From Hedera helix (Eukaryota > Streptophyta > Magnoliopsida > Apiales > Araliaceae): 64,000 bases of DNA. A model generated the notes under the pieces. It was not told the origin of the DNA, made no database searches, and saw only the letters and a list, made by a program, of their open reading frames with translations. The number at the start of each line of letters is the position of its first letter. Positions within the stretch are counted from its first letter, which is position 1. Both the position numbers and the translations under genes were made by a program. The DNA lies in assembly GCA_947179155.2 (NCBI GenBank), contig OX359285.1, forward strand, positions 6,610,231-6,674,230, read 5' to 3'. Positions 10,920 through 23,700 of the stretch are shown here, one piece after another.

Positions 10920-12235
10920 TGATGAATGGGATTACTACCTATGAATCATGTCTTTTACTTGAAATTATAGCTTAATTCTATTTGGTTGCGTGTTACTCTT
11001 TATGTTTTCTTCTTCAGTTTGTAGGATGTGCTTAGAGGGAGATAATCAAGTTGAATGAGAAGAAAGCAGAGCAAGTTGGCATAATGGTACACTGGTGCGG
11101 GGCATGCCTAAATAACGAAAATATTAGCGCGGGGCGCGCCAGATGAATCTTCAGACACTGCCAGGGTAGCGCGGGTCACGCCAGTTGAGTATATATGGCA
11201 CGGGGAGCGCCGGTCGCGACTGCAACCTGCTGACTTTGACGTTTTTATTAGAAGTAGACTTGGGTTAAAGACTTAGATGATATAATTAATTAGGGTATTA
11301 TGCTAACTACAAATACATAAGACATACCTTAATTAGAATTATTATAACTACATAAGAGAAGAACTTTGAAAGATCAAATTGGAGGTTTCTAACAAGAGAT
11401 CAAAGGCGGAAGAAAGAGAGAGATAGAGGAGCTACAAAATAGTTTCTCCTTTTCCATTTTTTTTTATTTTTCTTCATAAACCTTATGATGATATTCAATT
11501 TATGTATTTTATTTTAATTTCTAGCAAGAACTAATTTGTTATTCAAGATTGCAACAACTCTATTACTAGCATGGATTAAGTTATTTAAATGCTTTCAGTT
11601 ATCCTTTTTTATTAGTTATTTATCATATTTCATTATAATTGATTGATTGTTTGGCCAACAATTAGTTTGACACCTTAGATAAATTTGGAAAATGAAGTCT
11701 ATGGTTAGGTCTGAATATGATAGCATGTATTCTGGTTTTTCTGCATATAAATGATTAACTAAATTGGTGTATAGAATATGAATATATCTATACATTGCAT
11801 GTGGTTGTGAAGGGAGTTGGATCCTAATGAATTTATTTCATTAGTTATGCATAGTAATATAGCATGATGACTGAGATAGATATGTTTATTAAATCATTGA
11901 AAAATATTTAATAAGAAATGATAGTGAACTCTCAATTAATAATCTGTTAAATGAGTTAACTGGAGGCAGAATAAATTGATTCACGTGACGTATTAGGAAA
12001 GTTGTGATTTTGTTTTCTTTTAATCTGATAATAATCGTAAGTTATTTTGTTTTAAAGTTTAATTAGTAATCTTTACAACTGAAATTGAAAGTTTAAAAAA
12101 AGTTGATTTGCTAAAAATTGGTATTAAGTAGAATATTTAGCAAAGTTCCTTGTGGTTCGACACTCGATTTACTGCTATATAACTTGTTGACCGTGTACAC
12201 TTGCACGTTATTATCGTTATATAAAACGACCAGCA
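10920..12235 (+). mobile_element. 3' LTR of Athila/Tat-like element G
   Basis: It starts TGATGAATGGG right after the polypurine-like tract. Near its end it has TTGTGGTTCGACACTCG, a phrase typical of Athila/Tat LTR ends. The right boundary is approximate (near the CAGCACA at 12231). Beyond it begins sequence of another LTR type (H), and I could not identify a TSD because the 5' end of G is not in the window. Confidence 0.5.
11085..11215 (+). repeat. GC-rich quasi-palindromic motif, four degenerate copies, in the G LTR
   Basis: Copies of a roughly 17-bp motif of the type GCGCGGGGCGCGCC: GTGCGGGGCATGCC, GCGCGGGGCGCGCC, GCGCGGGTCACGCC and GCACGGGGAGCGCC. Their surroundings are AT-rich. A similar set of four is in LTR H at 13335-13455. 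Confidence 0.65.
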
Positions 12236-13334
12236 CAAGTGTGAGCAACTATTGACTCAGCAAGTATAAAAATATTTTAAGGCATAACATAATATGAATA
12301 ACATGATCATTTCTGAAAAACCTTCAATAATTGAGTAACAATTGTGAAGAAACTTGAACAAATATGCATAAGAATTTCTTTTAATTTAAAATCATTGAAT
12401 TTTATGCTGGATGGTCAAAAGACCGTCAACACATTAAGATTTTTGACAATCACTAAGACTAACAATAACCAATGGTCATAAGACCCTATATCGTTAAGAC
12501 TATTAACAATTATGAAAATTGAAAATAATTAAAGATGCATCCTTTAGGGGATTACCCTTTCGTACGATACATTGTGCACAACATAACCATCAAACGACAC
12601 AACTACATCAGTTGAAATTATATCTTCTTTATCCCCTACTATGATGGTTGTTCATTCTCAATGATTAATATAGGATTCCTCACCACAACAATATGGTTTG
12701 GTGAACATTTTGATGAATTATATGAATTCAACATGTATCTCAACATTTGTCTAGCCGAAACAAAAATGGCATCGACGACCTTTCTTAAAATAGTTCATGA
12801 ATATTCTAACTTTGAATCTTTAAAGTTCAATAATTTAATGAAAATATTTCAAAAGCACCATCGTACAGATATAGACGTCCAATTCATGACTTTAATAACA
12901 AAATTAACAAGTTTGGTTAGAATACTTGTTTGACGCGTTGTTCACATTTAACCTTACTACCTCGTTACTTGTTAAGCCTATATATATAATGACGCCGACC
13001 CACTAATCAGTCATAATCATAAACCATCCTACATTTCACCTTAAACATAACACGTCCTAGTTTTAATATTCTTGTGGGTTGACTTATCCATACATACACA
13101 TTGATATTCAAACAATATTGTTTTAATCATACCTAATACTAGTTTATAATACTAGTCTTTTAATTTAGCTTTAAATTTCACTTTCACATACCACTTATGT
13201 TGGTTTAATCTAGTTCCATACTCTATTTATACACCAAACATTCATGTTGGACATTGCTTACATATATGCTTCATAGTTGGAACACACTTTATTAATTACA
13301 AAAATAAAAATAAATAAAAATTCAAACTGGACAT

Positions 13335-13455
13335 CAGCGCCGAGGTGCTGCAATTGTACTGAAATGTAGCGCCGGGGTGTTGAGTGACAGAGAGTTGGGC
13401 ACCAGGGCGTTGCCAACTGAATTGTCTCCAGCGCCGGGGTGCTGCCCTGTTACAT
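13335..13455 (-). repeat. GC-rich GCGCCGGGGTGCTG motif, four degenerate copies, in LTR H
   Basis: CAGCGCCGAGGTGCTG, TAGCGCCGGGGTGTTG, GGCACCAGGGCGTTG and CAGCGCCGGGGTGCTG occur within 120 bp of otherwise AT-rich DNA. The minus-strand frame across it (13334-13612) is not a gene. Confidence 0.65.
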
Positions 13456-14734
13456 CATTTTTCTGAGTTTTTTTTTCTAACTTTTTGACTTTAAGGTTTT
13501 TAAGCATACATATACTAAGTTTCCCAAAACATATATTTACACTTATGCAAATGAACTTCCACCATAGGTACAAAGTTTTACCACAAAACTTTAAGTTTTT
13601 CTTTCTAAACAATTAAACAATTTACAAATACCTAACACTTAGATAGATTTTGGGTACCCTTCTTAGCTTCATATGTTCATACAATACATAGCATACATCT
13701 CTTAGTTGCTCATTTCTCAAATCATTTCTTACAAGTTTTAAATTCTTTACATATTCATATACACGTATATTCTTGTGTCATGATATATAAGATAATAAAT
13801 GTTATAAAGTTCCATCATACTAATCTTCTAGGAAAGATACATACAAATAACTTTGAAAATATTTTCCCTCTTTTGTTTTACTCATTTGATCCATATGAAT
13901 CATATAACCCTCATATTATACCTCTTTAATCATGGATTTATAGGACATGTAACATATCTTAAATTTTTAGGTTTGATGAAAACTATCATTTGACAAATAT
14001 AGTTTTTTGAAGCCGAACCTTAACTTTTGATTCTTAAATTCCATGAATTAACACACAATACACATAATCCATGGATTTCACAACTACAGCTATAGATTCC
14101 TTTGATTTGAAAACAACACTTTAAATCAAAAAACTTAGCAAATCTTTTCTTTTAAGACTTCTATCAAACATGTTATGTTCACATAATAAAAGTATTAATG
14201 TTACTCACATACATACACACATAACTCCATCATTCTTCCATCCTTGTACCACCAGATCCACCATGATTATCTCACAACAAAACATCCCACAACAAATACA
14301 TTAAATAACAATGTAATCACATAACTTATGAACATACTAATTTAAAGTATTAAGATAGAAAGACTTTTAAGCCTTTGAGTTTGTATTGAAACTTGATCTT
14401 GGTTGCTAAGAGTTTGGGTTAGAGTTGATAGCCTTCTCCTCTTTCTTCTAATCCTGCTGGACACTCCTCCTCTTTATATTTACTCTTACTAACACTTAGA
14501 AATGAAAATAAAGCAAGGTTCTTGATGATTGAATGGGTTAGGTATTAGTAGGAGCACTCTTCCCATCCACTCAGCTTTCTTAGCCCCTAAATGACCACTA
14601 CCATGACCCCTACACAACCTTTAGGTTAGCCACCCTACAAGACCCATCAAGGTCAGCTCTTAGCTGTCGAGTTGCTCATCTTGAGCAGTCAACATATCCT
14701 ATCCCAGCTACTCTCTTGGGCCGCAGAGAACAGA

Positions 14735-14736
<2 letters not shown>

Positions 14737-14794
<58 letters not shown>
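14737..14794. repeat. (AT)29 microsatellite
   Basis: An uninterrupted AT dinucleotide run of 58 bp inside LTR H. The plus-strand frame encoding Tyr-Ile repeats here is spurious. Confidence 0.95.
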
Positions 14795-14796
<2 letters not shown>

Positions 14797-15899
14797 CTGC
14801 CCTCATCTTCATATGGTTGCCAAGTTGAACTTGAAACCATTCATATTACTACCAATTTGGGCTGTCGAAAATGATTAACAATAAGCAACCATGCTAGCCC
14901 ATCTTCTTCTGAACATGGATTAATGTTTGAGGCTTAAGTAAATTTATTGCAATAAAAATGCTTTGGGCCTCTTAAAACAAACCCACTCGAAAATGCATGG
15001 AGGATTTGGGATCCCAAACTTCTTCAATCAATTAGCCTTATTAATAATTTGTCACCCAAATTATACCCATTTCTTGTTAATTAATAACTTGGGTCTTCAT
15101 GAATTAGTTATTGAATATTATTGTTTAATATATTAATTAAGTTATATGGCTTTTATCTTTGTTCCATAATTAAATCAATTACTTTGATAAATTTGGTAAC
15201 CATTTCATAACTCATTTGTTGACTTGGTCACATTTCGTTCTTTGGTTTTGATGATGACTTTATCCTTGTGTACTAAAACCCTTGAAATTGTATGATAAGT
15301 TACATGCAGCAAGACAATGCAGCACGCTTGATGTAAAAATGGACTGCAGTAGTCAACATGATTTATCAAGACTGAATGCAGCAAGCTGGATACAAGTTGC
15401 AGAATACTAAGAGTTTAATCGTTGAAATCTTGAAGATCTTCAAAAGGGCTTCTAGGATATCATGTAAGATCTTAGCTTTATTTATGTCTCAATCAAAGCT
15501 CTAGGATTTGCATGATATTTTGCATTGAATGAAAATAATTAATTTAGCTTTCAAAAATAATAATGATCAAATTTTTACTAATGAGAGTTAAATTAAAAGG
15601 TTGAATTTTAATCTTTTTCAAATTTAGAGGAGTTAATTTTAAAATAGATTTTAATAGATATTTTCTAAATAAAATCTATTACCATAAGTTTTGAAATTGA
15701 GATTTTTATTATTTTGGCTTTTCATAATTAATGGAGTTAAACATTTTTCTTTATTACATGGAATTGTGTTGACCGAACTAAAGGGAATGAGTTGTCTATT
15801 ATTATATTATGTCATATTCATTTGAGTCATTAATTTAGTATTCTATCTATTCATGTGTGGCGGGTAAAGAATAAAGGAATCACATGCTTTATGGTGCTC

Positions 15900-15900
<1 letters not shown>

Positions 15901-15942
<42 letters not shown>

Positions 15943-15944
15943 TA
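15901..15944. repeat. (ATT)n then (TA)n microsatellite
   Basis: About 11 ATT units run directly into a short TA run, inside LTR I. Confidence 0.9.
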
Positions 15945-17268
15945 GATGGAATAAAAACATGACTTATTATTCCAACGGCAACATAACTGATTTCATGGAT
16001 TGCAATTATATTCTTTCATAATTAAAACTCGTCATCTTAAATCTTGAAATTGAGTTTTCAAAAATTATGAAAATAATTAATTGAGGTTTCAAAATTAACA
16101 TGGATTAAAAAGAAAAATAATATTGTATTTTGAAAAGCTAATTATCAATTATTCCCCATAATTAAATGAGCTAAAATTTTTTTATGGAAAGGATCTTCAA
16201 TGTTATAAAGTTGCTTTGACTTAATTGATTGGGGTAATTGGTAATCAGTCAACTAAGGGAACATGTATCATGGGATTCCGATAAAAGCTAATTATATGTC
16301 TTCCATGTTTGCTTAGATTGATTGGGTATAATTGATTATATGATATTTCCATGTTTGGTCTTAATTGATTGGTTAAATTAGTTAATTGATTGAACAAATG
16401 AATTTCTATATTTTCATAATTGATTGGGCTATATAATATATATCTATCAAATCAATTTTGAAAAGTTGAAAAGCAAATTAATTAGTTCTTCACAAAATAA
16501 GATGAGTTAATTTTAAAATAGATTTTAATCTATTACCATAAATTTGGCAATTGATATTTCTATTGATTTGACTTTCCATAATTATCTTGAGTAATTGAGC
16601 AAATTTATTTCCATATCAATTAACCATATTATTTGGGTATTCATGGATGTAATTAATCAATTATGGAACTAATGTTTTGGGCTTTCAAAATTAATATGGG
16701 AATATTTTAAATGATAATTTTTAATTATTTTCTTGCCCAATCCGAATAGTAAGTGAACTAGCTAACCAATTCAATATATCATGATTCCTTACTTGGTGAA
16801 AGAAAAAGCATGCAACGGTTAAACAAAGTGTCTATCATTTAGTGACTTTTATTTTATATCTTAAATTGGTGAACTTACCTTTTAGTAGCATGATTGGTCA
16901 AAAAGAAAACTTGAAACTGTTATTTGAATTGGAAGGATTCTTATCATCGTAGTAAAATTGATTCATTCCTTTATACATCATTCTTATTATTGATTGAATA
17001 TTTTAATAGACTTATTTCTATGCACTTGATTTCCTTAATTAATGTGGTTGGCTAAAAAGGAATGGGTAATCATTATCTTTCCAGATTACCTTTTCAATTG
17101 AAGGCTTTAATATATTATTCTATATAATCAATGATGTTGGTCAAAGATAATATAATGGGTTGTTTGTCTTGCAAATTAATTGTTGTTACCCATTATGATA
17201 TTCAGTGAATCTAGCATTCCAATTTCCAACGGTCAAAAAGTTGTTATTGTTAACGGCTATTCCTCTCC

Positions 17269-17277
17269 TATATAAAT
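17269..17277 (+). promoter_or_regulatory. TATA box of LTR I (TATATAAAT)
   Basis: A TATATAAAT box in the CTCTCCTATATAAATGTCC context. It lies about 920 bp before the LTR end, followed by a CA-rich stretch where the transcript start would be expected. Confidence 0.45.
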
Positions 17278-18380
17278 GTCCAGCCATGGTTCAAAAAGTA
17301 TAGAACAAGAACAATAAAAATAAAAAATCTCTCTAATAGTTTTATCTCTTCACATATAATTCACAAGAGCTATTATATTTTATATTGTGAAGAATATACA
17401 AAGTTTCTGTGCTACATCAAGTCTCTATTAATTTCAGCTTTTCTACATTGCGCTTAAATCGGTGATATCTTTACTTTTCATATTGATCATTGCATATAGA
17501 ATTGAGCTTTGAATTGTGATATAAATATTGCTTTGATCATCGTTTATTTTGTGATTATTTTATATTAATCTCAAAGTCTTTCGGGTATCTAATCCAAGTT
17601 GGGTTAGGATCTTTACAATCAAGTTACAGGTGATCTTAGAAGCTTGGTGAGTAGAGTTACTCAAGGGGTGCACAGGTTTGCACAAAGTGAGCAAAAGTGC
17701 TCGGGAGGAAAAGTCCTCAAAGGTTTTGGTAACTTGAGTTGTAAAGGGGTTTTATTTATAAATCAAGTTGAATAATAAATGAGTCTCCAATACCAGTTGG
17801 TATTGGACGTAGAGTAGGCCACTAGAGTAGATGATAGGGGCTGTACCACGTAAAAATCTTTTGTTTTCATGTGGTTGATTGTTTAATTTTATTCGTTCGT
17901 TGCATCTTTTAATTTTGAATTGTAATACACATTTTGAATACTTTAACATATATATTTTATGAGAAAATTAATCATTTCAACTCAGGCATTCATTTAATAC
18001 AAGCAAAATAATTATCTTATCATATCATCTAAATTACATTAGCAGTGTCAATCAATTTCCTAATCAGCAACCTGAAATCAGTTATTCAACAAACTGTTTT
18101 ACCTACTAGTTTATTAAATTACAAAAATTGGACATAGTTTTACTCTACACTTATTCAACCCCCCCTTCTAAGTGTGTTTACTTATATTTCATCATTGATC
18201 ACACATATCAGACAATATTTTCAATTGAGCCCATGTTGGCTTTTCTTTTCATCTTTAAATTAAATATACATATAACTATGTACATATCTAACTCATCATT
18301 TCTCAAAAAAAAAAAAATCACAACATTTCATTTATCAACATTTCTTTTAATTAAATAAAATGTTGCTCCGAAATTCTTGG

Positions 18381-18381
<1 letters not shown>

Positions 18382-18445
<64 letters not shown>

Positions 18446-18446
18446 T
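18382..18446. repeat. (ATT)21 microsatellite at the start of LTR H
   Basis: About 21 ATT units sit between the TTCTTGGTC motif and the likely LTR terminus, so the expansion occurred just inside an LTR end. Confidence 0.9.
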
Positions 18447-18452
18447 CTAACA

Positions 18453-20050
18453 CTCCCTTCCCAAAATAGAAAGTGAGATTAAGCACAAAACACAACGGAA
18501 TGTTAAAATGCTACTAAAACTTTAATCAACCAACGAATAGTCTAAATAAATGATAAATGTCAAATTGACTTAAATCACAATCTGTTTAGTACAACTCTAA
18601 ATCAAAAACCAAAGTATCAAAGTTTAAATATAATATCTAAACTATTTGTAGGTAAGGGAGCTCTCGTTACACTTACTTTGAGGTGGCAAAAGGGTCGGGT
18701 CAGCCCAAACGGGCAGGGCCAAAATGGCCCAGCTTTTTACAGGCTGAAAAAATTAAGCCCGTGGGCCATTTTAGTACTTTATGTATATATTTTTAATATA
18801 TATATATATATATATACCAACTATAATTATTTACAATTATGAAACATAACTTTTACATAATCATTTAATATTATTAGTAAATAAAATAAAATAATTAATA
18901 ATTTTGTAAACATTTTGTAGTCATATATATTTAAATGTAACTAATCTTATGATTAATTAATTTATAAATGAATATAATATCAATATTAAAGATAAGAGAG
19001 TAAAAGAAAGACTAAATGTAATATATATATATATATATTTATAATATTCTTTTGTATTATTATTCAAGATCACGTGTTAGAATTTATTCTTATATTTTTT
19101 CGTAATTCCCTACTTGATTTATTTTTTAAGTTAACATTTTTTTTGTCAACAATAGCAAACAATAATAATAAATAAATAAATTTATCTCGCGGGCAGGGCT
19201 AAAATGACCCAACTTTCACCGAGCTAATTTTTTACAGCCCAAAGACAAAATAATGCCACACAGGTAACCATACATTGGACTACGCAATCCGGATGCACGC
19301 AAAATCGGAAGGTGTTGGGCATAAACATCACCAACTGAATAAGAGAACAGAACAGAAAAACTAGGGCTGACCCATACGTCTCCCACAACAAAATCACAAA
19401 ATGGCCAACTACTAACGGAGTACAAAATGGAGCAGCCATGGACTGATCATAACCCCGCAGAAGGTGTCATGCTTTGGTGTCAAGAGGACATGCCTGTAGT
19501 ACCCTCACGATGGTTATACCACAAGTATACTCTACGGTACATTATAACAAATATATTATGTCACAACACATGTAACATAGTACCAACAAAAGATGTTCTA
19601 ATATGTACATGTTAAATCGAAACGAATCAACTCAAAGTCTCCAAAAATATATTAACATATATGTTTTACATAATCAAAATAAATACTAAGTATACTCAAC
19701 ATGTCCAAAGAGTATAAACTATAAATTTTTGAAAAATTCATAAGTAAACAAAACTATCATATGAATTCAACTATAAACAAAATATAGAAATAATACCTGG
19801 ATTAAAATGAGGAGCAAACGATTAAATTAAAATTAAAAAAAATGTCACTAAAGGAGTACCAAATTTGTACCAAGAATAACTAATGCAACACCCATAAAAT
19901 TTTAAGTATAGCTTTTTATACTCCTTTCGTCCAACTACTCACCAAAATAAATAAATAAATAATTTAGAAATGAAAGGTTAAATTATTAATTCTTGATTAT
20001 CTTTCTATAGAACTTTTATTATTAGTATTATATTATTATTATAATATAAG
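18453..20050. other. Intergenic / TE-derived stretch with two GGGCAGGGC direct repeats
   Basis: No gene is visible. At 18703-18760 and 19189-19245 there are two direct copies of GGGCAGGGC(C/T)AAAATG followed by CCCA-CTTT, flanking about 430 bp of AT-rich sequence. Such GGGC(C/A)GGGC tracts are common in non-autonomous hAT elements, but no inverted termini were found. The frames at 19216-19439 and 19427-19615 match nothing. Confidence 0.4.
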
Positions 20051-20055
20051 TAAAA

Positions 20056-20906
20056 TGTGACGCCCCCAAATCTGGGCCCACACAGCCCAAACTTAAGTTG
20101 TGAAAAGACTACAACAAAATTATTACAAGTAGTGTAACGTACAACAATACAATGTATAATAATACACAACTAAGTCTTTTACGATTATTGTCACACTATT
20201 TTATAACACGTGAAGACTACGATAGCTATCCCTCGGACTTTCACTCCATCCCCCAGCTAAACCCAGCTACGTTCTCATCTCCTGTTGAAAAATAATGGAA
20301 CAAAAAAGAAAATGTGAGCTCAAATAGCCCAGTAAAGAATATCATGACTAAGATAATGACGAATAAATTATCGTTAGCCTTCAATAGTTGTGTTCTTGAT
20401 AGAATACAATAAACTACAATGTTTATATCAAAAACTGTAGTTAAATTCTTGAACAACGTTCAGATCAATAATAACAGCGGAATGAGCAATCTATTAGAAG
20501 AATAATGCAGACTATAATGTCCACTCGCTTCTCTTTTTTAGAAAAATATCATCAACTTTTATCATCGTCAATATCATTAGTCATGATAATACAAATTCAT
20601 AGTTCTTGGTTATAATCATACAAATCAATAGTACCATTGACCATTTAAAAATTGTTTATGTTATTTTCTATATCCGACAATTATTCGTTGTGGGGTCCAC
20701 CAATGATTGGTTCGTACGACGCCGTCGTACGAATATTTCCCGACAGAATGAATATTCCCCGACCAAACGAATATTGTCTGACATAATATAATTTACACAT
20801 AACATCTTGAACTTTTAACTTTATTAATTTAACCACTTACTGTTTCAGGAAAAATATATATGAAGAAAAATTAAAATTTTAATTTCATAAAATTAGGGGT
20901 CTTACA
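20056..20906 (-). mobile_element. Family A solo LTR with large internal deletion (A2)
   Basis: Both family-A ends are present (TGTGACGCCCCCAAATC at 20056; GGGGTCTTACA ending 20906), but only 851 bp lie between them. The sequence follows A1/A4 to about 20630, then jumps to the 'GTACCATTGACC' segment near the far end. About 2.2-2.4 kb are missing, including the tandem arrays and the TATA region. The flanks TAAAA (20051-20055) and TAAAC (20907-20911) are a TSD with one change. Confidence 0.8.
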
Positions 20907-21250
20907 TAAACTTTTAAAGTTTCAGATTATACACATATCAATTGTCAGCCCCTCTATTATATATCAATGTAACTAAAGTTCATAATCTGAAGCAATGTTA
21001 TAATTATAATCTCACTTTGCAATCCTTCACCCTCCCTTCTAAACAAAATTCTACAAATTGTTATACATATATATGTATGTATAATATTAGTAGTATGTAA
21101 ACAAAATCTGGCATGCATGTTCATTCAAAATTCTTTAACCTTATATGCCACACAAAATAAATGTCAAAACTAAATAAAAAAAAAAACTTTTTCAATTTCC
21201 CATCACATGTACTGTTATCCTTCTCAATTTAGTCTCAAGTTCCCATGTAA
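20907..21250. other. AT-rich intergenic DNA, nothing recognised
   Basis: There is no open frame of note. It has a short TATATATATGTATG run near 21065 and an A-run near 21180. Confidence 0.6.
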
Positions 21251-21540
21251 TCACAATAGTGGCTGAATGTCACGTTTGTCCCTTAAAGTTATCACTCACT
21301 TTCAAATGCGTTCCTAAAGTTTATTTTTCGTCAATTTGGTCCTAAAAGTAATATTTTTTTGTCGTTTTCGTTATTTTTATCCAATTTTATAAAACCCGAC
21401 CAAAAATTAACCTGATCCATTTTTTTTATGGCCAACCCGATCTATTATCAAAATGGCTGAATGACATTTTTGTCCCTCTAAATTACCACCCACTTTCAAA
21501 GTCGTCATTTTTCCTAATTCAAGGAAACCCACCCAAAATA

Positions 21541-21887
21541 AAAAACAAAATTATTTAAAGAAAAATATTCCAATTCTATTGTATTTAAAAAATTATTTTA
21601 TATTTAAAAAATTATTTTGTATTTATGCGTTAATTAAAATAAAATAGTATACATTATATGATTTTGTTTTTACACTATATTAAATTTTTTATTTTACTCA
21701 TTTCTCACTAAAAAAGATAATTTCAAAATTTTTATTTATTATTTTTGAGATACTAATTAATTTTTAAAGCTTGGTTATTTTTTAAAATTTGAATTAGTAT
21801 AGTATATATATGTTAAAATTTTAATTTTGATTTTGTATTTAAAAAGAACATTACCCAAAAAGAAGGAAAATAAATGAACAGGGGCTT
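21541..21887. repeat. First copy of the ~366-bp internal repeat of the Mutator-like element
   Basis: It shares, in the same order, blocks such as ACTCATTTCTCACTA, GATAATTTCAAA, GAATTAGTATAGTATATA and GAACATTACCCA with 28353-28718. It is cut at its end by LTR B1. Confidence 0.75.
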
Positions 21888-22633
21888 TGTAATAACCAAG
21901 AATTTATAAATAATATTATAATAATTATTTAAAATTAGTCGTGTGTCTATATGTGTCATGGAATTAATAATTCAATTAAATTGATTATGTGACAAGTAAG
22001 AAATCAAGTGAAGATTATATTTGAGCTTATATTATAATTAACTAAGCTTGGAGAATTAAGCCTTGTGTGGCATAATTGTGGTAATGAATTAATTAAGAGT
22101 TTAATTAATTCATGAAAGGTGATTAAAATAAATTTAACATGTTAATGAACTTAATTATTAAAGAAATTTATGATAATGGTTTATAAATTTTATGTATTAA
22201 GAAAATAAGTTAGTGGACAATTAATATTAATTAGTCCAATACATGTGTAGTTATAGTGGGATAATTTGCCCAATGTATATGTGCATAAGAAAGTAATTAT
22301 TGGCCCAACCTTTTACATCGATATAAGATTGCTAGGAGAAGCAAGGGAGCCCAAGTTTAGATTATGATGGAGTTTAAATAAGCCCAATGAAAATTCCAAT
22401 GCATGGCCTAATTTTTTATCCAAAAAAAAAAAGGAAGTCCATTTTCTAGAAGTTGGTAAAATGAAAAGAAAAATAAAATAAAAATCCCATGTGAAGGTAA
22501 TAATTAAGTTAGGACAAGATTATATAAATACTTTTTACCTAATCTTGTTTAACCATCGGATAAAGTAATGTTGGAATGGATAAATATATGTATTTATACA
22601 TGTATATGGAGTGTATATGTATATGAATTCTCC

Positions 22634-22641
22634 TATAAATA
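22634..22641 (+). promoter_or_regulatory. TATA box of LTR B1 (TATAAATA)
   Basis: The sequence CTCCTATAAATAGGAGCTCC forms a small hairpin around the TATA box. It lies about 750 bp inside the LTR start. Confidence 0.5.
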
Positions 22642-23261
22642 GGAGCTCCTGAGTCATTTTCTAAAGTTTGCCAACATTGGTGAAGTTTAGTAATATAGAG
22701 AGAGAAAAATGAGAGAAAATAGAGAAACCTAGTGGAACTCTTGCAAAATTAAGTTATGGGGAGTGAAAGAGAAACTTTGTATTAAGTAAGGAAAAGTGGA
22801 GGCTCTAGAAAAATTCATCTCAAAGAGGAAAAGTGTAAGACCCTGAATTTTAATAAATAGATTTCAAAATTTTCTCATAATTTTATACTTAACAGTAAGG
22901 TTTTAAATTAATAAAAATAAAAATTAAGGATGTTATGTGTAAAAAATTTATGTCGAACAATATTCGATTGGACAGGGAATATTCGTTCTGTCGGGGAATA
23001 TTCGTACGACGGCGCTAAAAAATTCAATTATGGGTGGACCCCACAATGAAATATTGTCGGATGAAAAAAACGACAGCAGTAACATTTCTAAATAAAAATG
23101 GTCAACGATATTATCACTTTTAACTGTTAAAATACATAGTGATAAAAGTATGGTAACATATGATATTTTTCTGTAGCATGCGCTATTTTTACTGTAGCAC
23201 ATGGTATTACACAATATTTAAATTATTGAACTGATAAAGTGGCTATTATACAGTATTTCAT

Positions 23262-23448
23262 CAATAATTGTCATCAGACAACATTTTACATTATTGAATC
23301 AATAATTATCATTACACAGTATTTTACATTATTGAATCAATAATTGTCATTACACAATATTTTATATCGTTAATTGCACAGTGTTCCATATTATTGAATC
23401 AATAATTGTCATAATGCACAACATCTTGCATTATTAGGCCAATAATTG
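23262..23448 (+). promoter_or_regulatory. Array of CAATAATTG palindromes in LTR A3
   Basis: CAATAATTG starts at 23262, 23338, 23400 and 23440, with a one-base variant at 23300. The first two intervals are 38 bp. It corresponds to the A1 array at 2905-3125. Confidence 0.6.
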
Positions 23449-23692
23449 TTACAGTAGTAGTCACGGGTATTAAACAGTTAGACAAATTTATTATTTGAAA
23501 AATACGGTATGTTTAATAATTGAGATATTAAATCAATAAAATAATATGAAAATGTGTATGTGTGAAACGCGTGATAGTCATTGAGCGGTGCAGATTAAAG
23601 TGTGAAACATGTGTTGGTTGATGAATGGTTCAAATTAAAAGATGAGATTAAAATGTGTAACGTGTGTGTGAAAAAGTTGATTAGGCTCTGGC

Positions 23693-23700
23693 TATAAATA
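23693..23700 (+). promoter_or_regulatory. TATA box of LTR A3 (TATAAATA)
   Basis: GGCTATAAATAGAGGGC matches the TATA context in A1. It lies about 250 bp after the CAATAATTG array. Confidence 0.6.

Larger units (their letters stand above)
15217..18191 (+). mobile_element. Solo LTR I, Copia-like (TSD TCATT)
   Basis: A 2975-bp solo LTR starting TGTTGACTTGG and ending TTATATTTCA, flanked by TCATT at 15212-15216 and 18192-18196. The first 50 bp contain TTGGTTTTGATGATGA and the end has TTATTCAACCCCCCCTTCT, both typical of long Copia LTRs. A TATATAAAT box lies at 17269-17277. It is inserted in LTR H. No internal domain remains, which implies LTR-LTR recombination. Confidence 0.8.
12236..18452 (-). 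mobile_element. LTR H (minus strand), interrupted by solo LTR I
   Basis: Its right end resembles families B and C: on the minus strand TGACCAAGAATTTCGG follows an (ATT)n tract, and the likely start TGTTAGAAATAA is at 18452. A purine tract GGGAAGGGAG (18463-18454, minus) precedes it, so this may be a 3' LTR. Its left end begins with CTCAGCAAGTATAA, also found about 330 bp inside B2, so the last part of H is missing, probably because element G inserted into it. LTR I with its TSD removed, the two H halves rejoin at TCATT. Boundaries are approximate. Confidence 0.45.

Noticed and set aside
14672..14878. Frame encoding a Tyr-Ile repeat
   Set aside because: It is produced by the (AT)29 microsatellite.
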